DNA of 12,468 nt from an uncultured Bacilli bacterium (GTDB taxonomy: Bacteria; Bacillota_I; Bacilli_A; RF39; UBA660), in contig CALVQT010000020.1 in the NCBI GenBank assembly GCA_944358375.1, positions 1-12,468 of the forward strand, in the 5' to 3' direction. Every line of letters begins with the position of its first letter. Within the stretch, counting starts at the first letter, position 1. Positions 6,180 to 12,466 of this stretch are shown here, one piece after another. The notes beneath the pieces were generated by a model, which made no database searches, was not told where the DNA came from, and was given only the letters and a program-made list of their open reading frames with translations. The position numbers were made by a program, and so were the translations under genes.

Positions 6180-8252
6180 ATGAAAAAATTTATTATATTA
6201 ATTTCTATATTAATATTTTGTTATTTATTTTATGATTTAGCTTATTATCATTTTGGTTGGTATTTGTTTCCAAAAGATGGGAAGATAAAAATCATATCAA
6301 AAACGGATGAGAATAATATTTATTTAAATGGGGAAATATTTGATATAAAAGGTATTAATTTAACTAGCTCAATTCCTGGTCAATACGATACAGATTATGC
6401 TGTTTCTTATGATACTTATATGAAATGGTTTAAGCAAATTCAAGAGTTAGGAGCTAATACAATTAGAATAGCATCAATATTCAATGATGATTTTTATGAT
6501 GCATTTTATGATTATAACAAAGATAATGATACTCCTTTATATTTGATTCAAGGAATAAATTTAGATGAATATACACTTTTATCGCATTATGATGGTTATA
6601 ATAATAATTATTATGGTATTTTGTTAGAAAAAGGTAAAACTGCTATTGATATTGTTCATGGAAGAAAAAAAATTCTTATTGGAAAAGATGGGCAAGGTAC
6701 ATATAAAAATGATATATCTGATTGGGTAATTTCTTATATAGTTGGTAGTAGTTGGTATGATAAGACAATTGCATATACAAATAATAAATATGAAGATAAT
6801 AGGAGTTATCAAGGTCAATTTTTAAAAACTAATGAAAATGCAACTGCTTATGAAGCAATGTTAACAAAAGTTATGGATAAAATGTTAACATATGAAAAAA
6901 ACAAATATAATCAGTTAAGAACAATTTCTTTTATAAATAGTCCTGAAACTGATCCTGTAACAGAGATTTCTTATGTAGTTTCAGATAAAGAAAAAGAAAT
7001 GGATTATTTAAAACCAGATTATTTAAAATATCAATATTATAAGACAACAAATTTGGATATATCGAATATTGAACAAATAAATGATTATAATGGTTTGTTT
7101 GCTGCATATAATGTTTATTCTTATTATCCTGATTATTTATCATATGAAAAAACCTTTTATGAGGATACTTATTATTCATATTTAGAAAAATTGAACAATT
7201 ATCATAACATTCCTGTTTTAATTACAGAGTTTGGTTATTCATCATCGCGTGGTATTAGTGGTTTTGGTAATTCATATGGTTCACAAGGGGGTATGACAGA
7301 AACAGAACAAGGAAATGCTTTAGTTAAAGCTTATAAAACAATAAAAAATACTGGCAGTGCAGGTGCAATTATATATAATTGGCAAGATTCATGGAATGAG
7401 ACAACTTGGAATATTATTGAAAAAGTAGATTTAAACAATATTATTTATTGGAGTGATGCTCAATCTGCTGATCAAAGTTTAGGTTTATTAACATTTGAAT
7501 CACATATTTATGTTGATGGTGATTTAAGTGATTGGAATAATGTAGATACATTTATTAAAAATGATGATTATAAAATGAAAATTCAATATGATAATAAATA
7601 TATTTATTTCTTAATAGAAGGAAATACTAATGTTCCTATATATATTCCAATTGATATAACTCCAAAAAGTGGTAGTAAAAAAGGTTTAAATTTAACGTTT
7701 GATAAGGATGTTGATTTTATAATTTGTTTGGATAATAATTCAAAAATACTGGTTCAAGAAAGATATAATGTTTTAAAAGCTATAAATTCTTATGAAGTAG
7801 ATAATAAAAATATTTATGTTAATCCGCCTCTTAAAAATTCTTCTCAATTTGATACAATTAATTTACTTTTAGAACCATTTAGTATGTCAAAATTTAGTAA
7901 AAACTATAAGAAGTCAGTCGTATTTGAAACTGGTAAATTGGTTGAGGGTAATTCTAATCCTGATAATGAAGAGTATAATTCTTTAGCTGATTATTATAAA
8001 AAAGATAATATAATTGAATTAAGAATACCTTGGCAAATTCTAAACTTTTCTGATCCTTCAAATATGATGATTCATGATGATTATTATGAAAATTATGGTA
8101 TAGAAAATATTAAAATAAATCAAATCTATATTGGTATTGGAAATGAAGGAATGATAAACTTGGATTCATATGGTTTAAAAGGTTGGAATTCATTAAAATA
8201 TAATGAAAGATTAAAAAAATCATATTATATTTTACAAAAAGAATGGAGGTAA
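6180..8252 (+). CDS. secreted glycoside-hydrolase-like protein with C-terminal beta domain
   Basis: A 690-residue protein with an N-terminal hydrophobic segment (4-24), a TIM-barrel glycosidase-like domain (about 45-420) and a C-terminal domain from about 440 opening with VDGDLSDWNNVDTF, typical of CBM9/DOMON-like sugar-binding folds. Barrel landmarks are FDIKGINLTSS near 58, LGANTIRI near 97, and VLITEFGYSS with E350, the probable nucleophile. The usual NE acid/base motif of clan A is not obvious; the matching stretch reads INSPETDPV. The protein may therefore be an atypical glycosidase, a transglycosylase or a binding protein. Such proteins accompany exopolysaccharide synthases, and it probably processes the polymer at the cell surface. 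ATG follows an AGGGCGG-like site 11 bases after the CotH stop. No family number can be assigned by eye. Confidence 0.75.
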   Translation: MKKFIILISILIFCYLFYDLAYYHFGWYLFPKDGKIKIISKTDENNIYLNGEIFDIKGINLTSSIPGQYDTDYAVSYDTYMKWFKQIQELGANTIRIASIFNDDFYDAFYDYNKDNDTPLYLIQGINLDEYTLLSHYDGYNNNYYGILLEKGKTAIDIVHGRKKILIGKDGQGTYKNDISDWVISYIVGSSWYDKTIAYTNNKYEDNRSYQGQFLKTNENATAYEAMLTKVMDKMLTYEKNKYNQLRTISFINSPETDPVTEISYVVSDKEKEMDYLKPDYLKYQYYKTTNLDISNIEQINDYNGLFAAYNVYSYYPDYLSYEKTFYEDTYYSYLEKLNNYHNIPVLITEFGYSSSRGISGFGNSYGSQGGMTETEQGNALVKAYKTIKNTGSAGAIIYNWQDSWNETTWNIIEKVDLNNIIYWSDAQSADQSLGLLTFESHIYVDGDLSDWNNVDTFIKNDDYKMKIQYDNKYIYFLIEGNTNVPIYIPIDITPKSGSKKGLNLTFDKDVDFIICLDNNSKILVQERYNVLKAINSYEVDNKNIYVNPPLKNSSQFDTINLLLEPFSMSKFSKNYKKSVVFETGKLVEGNSNPDNEEYNSLADYYKKDNIIELRIPWQILNFSDPSNMMIHDDYYENYGIENIKINQIYIGIGNEGMINLDSYGLKGWNSLKYNERLKKSYYILQKEWR

Positions 8253-8254
8253 TA

Positions 8255-9247
8255 ATGACAAAGATTATGTATATTTATATTTTTATATTGTTTGCAATGA
8301 TTGTTTTTAATGTTTTTTGTGTATATATAAGAAAAATAAATGATTATAGTATTATTAAAAAAACAAAAAAAATTCAAATATTGATTGATGAAAATAATAT
8401 AAAAAGTTTAAAAAGAAAATTGAAGCATACATCTTATTTAATTGCCTTTTCTTATTGTGATTTTGAAAATGATATAGAATTAGCTGATTTATTTACTAAA
8501 TTGCTTAATACATATAGTAAAAAATCAATTATAGAAAAAACTTATTTTGTTTATGTATTAAGTAAGTTTCCTTCAATATATGAAAATAATAAACAAATTA
8601 TAAATTTTTTAATTAATAACAGTTATAGTAATTCTTTATATTTAAGTGAAAATTGTTTAAAAGCTATATATAAAACATCTAATCCAACATATGTTTTAAA
8701 AGCATTTGAAAAAATGAATTATATGGATTGTAATCATCATTATAAATTGTTAAGTGATGGACTATTAACTTATGAAGGTGATAAAAACAAATTGTGTTAT
8801 TTATTTTTAAATAATCATGAAAAATTTAGTAGTAATTATCGTTTAGCAATTATAAATTATTTTAATAGAATAGATATTGATTTAACTAAAGAATTGTTTA
8901 ATTTGTTATTGAATGAAAAAGATAAAGAAGTGAAAATAGCTTTGATAAGATATTTTCGAAATCATAAATATGATTTAGCTAAAGAAGAATTAATAAAACT
9001 TACAAAAGATGATTTTGAATATGCTGTTACTAGTATTCAATCTTTAAGAGATTATGATGGAACTGATATAATTGAAGCGTTAAAAAATAATCTTACGGAT
9101 AGTAATTGGTATATTCGTAACAGAGCAGCAGAAGTATTAGTATATAAATTACCAAAGAAAGAAATAATTAAACTGTTAAAAATAGATGATAAATATGCTA
9201 AAGATTCCATTACATATCAATTAGGAATGAGTGATAAAAATGCATGA
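8255..9247 (+). CDS. membrane-anchored HEAT-repeat protein
   Basis: A 330-residue protein with one N-terminal membrane helix (about 3-23) followed by a basic linker and an all-helical region. The C-terminal third shows HEAT-like repeats: helical pairs near YDLAKEELIKLTKDD, YAVTSIQSLRDYDGTDII and WYIRNRAAEVLVYKLP, the last with the R-x-A pattern typical of HEAT motifs. Such repeats usually bind other proteins. Placed immediately before the glycosyltransferase, with which it overlaps by 8 bases, it is probably a cytoplasmic partner or scaffold of the synthase; this is inference. ATG at 8255 follows GGAGG (8245-8249) with 5-base spacing; an in-frame ATG at 8243 overlaps that site and is unlikely. 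The N-terminal half is very lysine- and asparagine-rich with no recognised domain. Confidence 0.7.
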   Translation: MTKIMYIYIFILFAMIVFNVFCVYIRKINDYSIIKKTKKIQILIDENNIKSLKRKLKHTSYLIAFSYCDFENDIELADLFTKLLNTYSKKSIIEKTYFVYVLSKFPSIYENNKQIINFLINNSYSNSLYLSENCLKAIYKTSNPTYVLKAFEKMNYMDCNHHYKLLSDGLLTYEGDKNKLCYLFLNNHEKFSSNYRLAIINYFNRIDIDLTKELFNLLLNEKDKEVKIALIRYFRNHKYDLAKEELIKLTKDDFEYAVTSIQSLRDYDGTDIIEALKNNLTDSNWYIRNRAAEVLVYKLPKKEIIKLLKIDDKYAKDSITYQLGMSDKNA

Positions 9248-10646
9248 GTCATTAGAAATTGTTAAAATATTTTTAAAATTTGTTGAATATTTTTTCTTAA
9301 CATATTTATTTTTATATTCGATATATTTGTTTTTATCTGCAACGATAGGTTCTTCGACTTTATTTACAAACAGATATAAAAATAAAATGGAAAATAAAAT
9401 TAAACATAATTATTATGTTCCAATTTCAATTTTAGTGCCGGCTTATAACGAAGAAAAAACAATTATTAAATCAATTGAATCTTTATTATATTTAGATTAT
9501 AAATTATATGAAATAATTGTTATAAATGATGGTTCTACTGATAAAACATTGAAATCTTTAATAAAAAAATTTAATTTACAGAAAGTTAATTATCCAATAA
9601 ATCAAAAATTAAAAACTAAGAAAATTAAAAGTATTTATGAAAATAATGATAAAATAAAAATTACTGTGATTGATAAAGAAAATGGTGGCAAAGCAGATGC
9701 ACTAAATACTGGTATTAATATGGCTAGATTTCCTTATTTTGCTACTCTTGATGCTGATTCTTTATTACAAAAAGATTCACTTGAAATGTTAATAAGACCA
9801 ATATTAGAAGATAGTCGAATTATCGCTTGTGGTGGTTTTGTAAAGTTGGCTAATTCTGTTAAATTAGATAAAGGTGAAGTTGTAAAATACTCAATGAAAA
9901 ACAATTTATTAGTAAATATGCAAATTCTTGAATATAATAGATCTTTTTTGGCATCAAGAATAATGCTTGATAAGTTTAATGGCAATTTAATTATTTCTGG
10001 TGCTTTTGGTGTATTTAAAAAAGATATTGCTTTAGCAATTGGCGGATATGAAACTAAAACAGTTGGTGAAGATTTCGAATTTGTTGTTAAAATGCATAGA
10101 TTTTGTTTAAAAAATAAAATTGATTATGTAATTAAATATGTGCCTGAGGCTATATGTTGGACACAGGCTCCAAATAATTTAACGGACCTAATTAAACAAC
10201 GTCGAAGGTGGTATATAGGTTTATTTCAAACTATGGTTAAACATAAAGAGGTTGCTTTTAACATTAAGTATAAGTGGTTGAGTATAATTTCTTATAATTA
10301 TTTTTTATTCTTTGAATTATTGGCGCCTTTTATCGAAGTATTCGGTATAATTGCAACAATAGTCGCAGTTATGTTTAATTTACTTAATTTTAAATTTATG
10401 ATATTATTCTTTTTAATATATGCTTTATTTGGAGTAATATTATCGTTAACGACTTTTTTAGCACAAATTCATGTTTTGGATTTGAAGATTAGTTCATTAG
10501 ATTTTATTAAATCATTATTTGTTTGTACTTTTGAAGTTACTATTTTAAGGTTCTTGTTAATGCTTGTTAGAATAACTTCTTTTATTGGATATAAAAATAA
10601 GAAATTAAATTGGAATAAATTACAACGCGAAGAATTAAATAATTAG
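9240..10646 (+). CDS. processive family 2 glycosyltransferase (polysaccharide synthase)
   Basis: A 468-residue membrane glycosyltransferase that probably polymerises and exports a beta-linked polysaccharide from UDP-sugars, like the PgaC/IcaA, hyaluronan and cellulose synthases. One membrane segment (14-34) precedes the GT-A domain, with VPISILVPAYNEE (60-72), NDGSTD with D97, GGKADALN (149-156), DAD (171-173), GED (276-278) and QRRRW (320-324); three or more helices follow (about 350-450). All catalytic motifs are intact. It lacks a PilZ domain, so direct cyclic-di-GMP control like that of BcsA is not apparent. Motifs alone do not tell which sugar is used. The ATG at 9240 overlaps the HEAT gene by 8 bases; GTG at 9231, close to AGGA at 9223, is an alternative start adding three residues. 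Confidence 0.9.
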   Translation: MHESLEIVKIFLKFVEYFFLTYLFLYSIYLFLSATIGSSTLFTNRYKNKMENKIKHNYYVPISILVPAYNEEKTIIKSIESLLYLDYKLYEIIVINDGSTDKTLKSLIKKFNLQKVNYPINQKLKTKKIKSIYENNDKIKITVIDKENGGKADALNTGINMARFPYFATLDADSLLQKDSLEMLIRPILEDSRIIACGGFVKLANSVKLDKGEVVKYSMKNNLLVNMQILEYNRSFLASRIMLDKFNGNLIISGAFGVFKKDIALAIGGYETKTVGEDFEFVVKMHRFCLKNKIDYVIKYVPEAICWTQAPNNLTDLIKQRRRWYIGLFQTMVKHKEVAFNIKYKWLSIISYNYFLFFELLAPFIEVFGIIATIVAVMFNLLNFKFMILFFLIYALFGVILSLTTFLAQIHVLDLKISSLDFIKSLFVCTFEVTILRFLLMLVRITSFIGYKNKKLNWNKLQREELNN

Positions 10647-10661
10647 AAAAGGGGAATATTT

Positions 10662-11456
10662 TTGAAAAAGTATATTTTAATATTTTTAGTGTTGTTAAGT
10701 ATATTTTTGTTTATAAAAAAAAATGATGATATAATTTTATATTCTTGGGATATGGATTATATTGATCAAGATGATTATAATAATATTAATAAAATTATAG
10801 ATAAATTAAATATAAATATTTTATATCAAGATTTTTCTAGTGAATATCTTAGTAATGCTGATAATACTTTTTTAGAGCAAATGAAGATAAAAAAAGTTGA
10901 TGTTTATCATTTGGCGGGTGATCCTAGTTGGGGACTTAAAGATGGATATAAGTATATAATTGAAGAAATAAATAAAGTTATTTTTTATAATAATAATGTT
11001 AATAATAAAATAAAGGGAATTGTGCTTGACATAGAACCTTATGCTTCTGAGAAACTTAAAAATTCTGATTTTTCTTCAGATAATTTTCAGATATATGTAG
11101 AGCAGATAGAAAAATCATATTTTCTTGCTAAAGAAAACAATTTAGAATTTGTTTTAGTTATACCTTATTGGTTTGATGTAGTAGATAAAGATTTATTAGA
11201 ACAGTTAATTCATTATGTTGATGAAATTTCAGTTATGAATTATAATATTGATAAAACAGTAAAGAATATTTCTTTTGAAAATAAATTAAGCAAGAAATAT
11301 GATAAAAAAATAAATACAATATATGAAATTAATTTTGATGAAGATAATTATTTTTCTTCTTGGGATGAGATAAAAAAAGATTATAAAAAATTAAAAAATA
11401 AATACAATAAAATTGGTATAGCATATCATCATTATGCTTCAATAGAAATTGATTGA
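10662..11456 (+). CDS. small secreted TIM-barrel glycosidase-like protein
   Basis: A 264-residue protein with an N-terminal hydrophobic segment (4-18, signal peptide or anchor) and a sequence resembling GH18-like or related TIM barrels: HLAGDPSWG (83-91), GIVLDIEPY (119-127) with D123 and E125 as candidate active-site acids, VMNYN (191-195) and a closing IGIAYHHY (251-258). Strands alternating with helices fit a single-domain barrel. It may cleave the polymer made by the preceding synthase or release chains during export. The start is TTG at 10662, 6 bases after AAAAGGGGA; no ATG fits better. It is the last gene of the run, 15 bases after the glycosyltransferase and followed by a terminator. 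The fold call is moderate and the substrate unknown. Confidence 0.65.
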   Translation: MKKYILIFLVLLSIFLFIKKNDDIILYSWDMDYIDQDDYNNINKIIDKLNINILYQDFSSEYLSNADNTFLEQMKIKKVDVYHLAGDPSWGLKDGYKYIIEEINKVIFYNNNVNNKIKGIVLDIEPYASEKLKNSDFSSDNFQIYVEQIEKSYFLAKENNLEFVLVIPYWFDVVDKDLLEQLIHYVDEISVMNYNIDKTVKNISFENKLSKKYDKKINTIYEINFDEDNYFSSWDEIKKDYKKLKNKYNKIGIAYHHYASIEID

Positions 11457-11550
11457 AAAAATTAATGGGATAATAAATATTAAAATAAAGTAAATCTGTT
11501 AAGTAAATTTATAATAAACATGATATAAAGTATAGATAAAATTCATATTA

Positions 11551-11580
11551 AAAAAATTGGTTATAAATTAACCATTTTTT
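11551..11580 (+). terminator. Rho-independent terminator of the polysaccharide operon
   Basis: TGGTTA (11558-11563) pairs with TAACCA (11569-11574) around a five-base loop, flanked by a run of A upstream and six T downstream, which can lengthen the stem. It lies about 95 bases after the last stop codon and a few bases before the insertion sequence. The A-rich flank means it may act in both directions. Confidence 0.75.
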
Positions 11581-11586
11581 TATTAT

Positions 11587-11602
11587 GTTCCGGGGTAGGA
11601 AC
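11587..11602 (+). repeat. small hairpin at the left end of the IS
   Basis: GTTCC (11587-11591) and GGAAC (11598-11602) form a 5-bp stem with a GGGGTA loop, directly outside the main left-end hairpin. It may be part of the transposase binding region or chance. Confidence 0.4.
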
Positions 11603-11612
11603 AGGATAAAAC

Positions 11613-11629
11613 CACCCGCTATGCGGGTG
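11613..11629 (+). repeat. left-end hairpin of the IS200-type element
   Basis: A perfect 7-bp GC-rich stem, CACCCGC/GCGGGTG, with loop TAT. In IS200/IS605 elements such a subterminal hairpin is bound by TnpA in single-stranded form and positions the left cleavage site. Confidence 0.75.
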
Positions 11630-11658
11630 AGAGCAGAAGAAGCGATGGCGTTAAGAGA

Positions 11659-11732
11659 AAAATAAATCCTCCTTTGATACAATAGAAAATGGTCTGCCAA
11701 CCAAAATCTAAAATCAAGGGAGGATTTATTTT
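11659..11732 (+). promoter_or_regulatory. inverted repeat masking the tnpA ribosome-binding site
   Basis: AAAATAAATCCTCCTTTGAT (11659-11678) and ATCAAGGGAGGATTTATTTT (11713-11732) are complementary over 20 positions with one G-U pair. The second arm contains the ribosome-binding site GGGAGG (11718-11723) and ends right before the ATG at 11733. RNA carrying both arms should fold and block translation, as described for IS200 of enterobacteria. A possible -10, TACAAT (11678-11683), lies inside; a start there would remove the first arm, but no matching -35 is seen. Confidence 0.75.
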
Positions 11733-12200
11733 ATGAGAAGAAAAAACGATGATGAAAGTTCTTTATCTCATACAAGATGGAACTGTCAATATCACATAGT
11801 CTTCACACCAAAATATCGAAGAAAAGCAATACATAGAAAATTACGTAGAGATATAGGTGTATATTTGAGAAGACTATGTGATTATAAGGGAGTTGAGATA
11901 GTAGAAGCTCAAGCATGCCCGGATCATATACATATGTTAGTGAAGATTCCACCTAAGATAAGTGTATCATCATTTATGGGATATTTGAAGGGAAAAAGTT
12001 CATTAATGATTTTTGAAGAACATGCAAATTTAAAGTATAATTATGGAAATCGTCATTTTTGGGCAGAAGGGTATTATGTAAGTACAGTAGGACTTAATAA
12101 AAATACAATAAAAAGATATATACAAAATCAGGATCTAGAAGATAAAATAAAAGATCAAAGAAGTTTGAAGGAATATAAGGACCCGTTTACGGGTAAGTAA
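11733..12200 (+). CDS. tnpA: IS200/IS605-family Y1 transposase TnpA
   Basis: A 155-residue HUH-type transposase that cuts and rejoins single-stranded DNA at the element's ends. The HUH motif is H65-I66-H67 in PDHIHMLV, and the nucleophilic tyrosine is Y129 in KRYIQNQ, with Q133 in the metal-binding position; the order and spacing match IS200-type proteins. WNCQYHIVFTPKYRR (16-30) and the GRHFWAEGY-like stretch (NRHFWAEGY, 106-114) are also typical. Length is normal and no frameshift is seen, so it is probably active. Start ATG follows GGGAGG by 9 bases, but that site is buried in a long inverted repeat that should keep expression low. Its base composition is less extreme than its neighbours', in keeping with arrival by transfer. 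Confidence 0.95.
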   Translation: MRRKNDDESSLSHTRWNCQYHIVFTPKYRRKAIHRKLRRDIGVYLRRLCDYKGVEIVEAQACPDHIHMLVKIPPKISVSSFMGYLKGKSSLMIFEEHANLKYNYGNRHFWAEGYYVSTVGLNKNTIKRYIQNQDLEDKIKDQRSLKEYKDPFTGK

Positions 12201-12217
12201 GAGAGACAAAGGCAATT

Positions 12218-12272
12218 GGCAGACTAAAAAAGCTACCAAATGGTAGCTGCCAGTATTAAGCCTTATAGGCTT
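12218..12272 (+). repeat. two tandem hairpins in the IS tail
   Basis: AGCTACCA (12231-12238) pairs with TGGTAGCT (12241-12248), and flanking GGCAG (12218-12222) can pair with CTGCC (12247-12251) as an alternative closure. A second stem AAGCCT/AGGCTT (12258-12263, 12267-12272) has loop TAT, like the left-end hairpin. The tail thus holds more structure than the right-end hairpin alone requires. Confidence 0.6.
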
Positions 12273-12282
12273 TAGAGAAAAA

Positions 12283-12307
12283 CCACCCTTTTTAAGGGTG
12301 GATTTTT
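12283..12307 (+). terminator. right-end IS hairpin, also terminator-like
   Basis: CCACCCTT (12283-12290) and AAGGGTGG (12294-12301) form a perfect 8-bp stem with loop TTT, preceded by AAAAA and followed by ATTTTT. It is probably the TnpA-bound right-end hairpin and may also end tnpA transcription, and transcription from the other strand. Confidence 0.7.
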
Positions 12308-12407
12308 ACTTTATGGGATTATCTTTATTGTCTAGCCAGCACTGAATTTGTACTCCCACACGAAATTCTTTTGTGGGAAATATCCCAAACATGCTCAAAA
12401 AAAATAC

Positions 12408-12436
12408 TTGACTGAATATAATTAATGTAGTATGAT
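12408..12436 (+). promoter_or_regulatory. sigma-A-type promoter reading off the right edge
   Basis: TTGACT (12408-12413) and TATGAT (12431-12436) are exactly 17 bases apart. Transcription would start near 12443 and run rightward into whatever lies beyond the window. Confidence 0.65.
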
Positions 12437-12448
12437 TATTTTGCTTTG

Positions 12449-12466
12449 AGTTTTCGCGAGAAAACT
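12449..12466 (+). promoter_or_regulatory. GNRA-capped hairpin at the start of the right-edge transcript
   Basis: AGTTTTC (12449-12455) and GAAAACT (12460-12466) form a perfect 7-bp stem with a GCGA tetraloop, a stable GNRA loop. It lies a few bases after the predicted start of transcription, so it may be a 5' leader structure or the first stem of an RNA gene; as DNA it is also a palindrome that could be an operator. Confidence 0.45.

Larger units (their letters stand above)
11587..12308 (+). mobile_element. IS200-type insertion sequence (tnpA only)
   Basis: About 720 bases holding one Y1 transposase and no tnpB, the size and layout of IS200 elements. These move as single strands, recognise hairpins near their ends and make no terminal inverted repeats or target duplication. 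The left hairpin CACCCGC-TAT-GCGGGTG (11613-11629) and the right hairpin CCACCCTT-TTT-AAGGGTGG (12283-12301) are each preceded by the same AAAACCACCC stretch. The A-run before each hairpin would serve as guide and fits T-rich cleavage sites just outside. Exact ends cannot be fixed by eye; they could shift by 10-20 bases. It sits right after the operon terminator and does not break a visible gene. Confidence 0.8.

Noticed and set aside
6624..7179. Two minus-strand open frames inside the large glycosidase-like gene
   Set aside because: Both are low-complexity products opposite coding sequence with no start signals.
9734..9985. Minus-strand open frame of 83 codons inside the glycosyltransferase gene
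   Set aside because: It is antisense to the conserved catalytic core and has no independent support.
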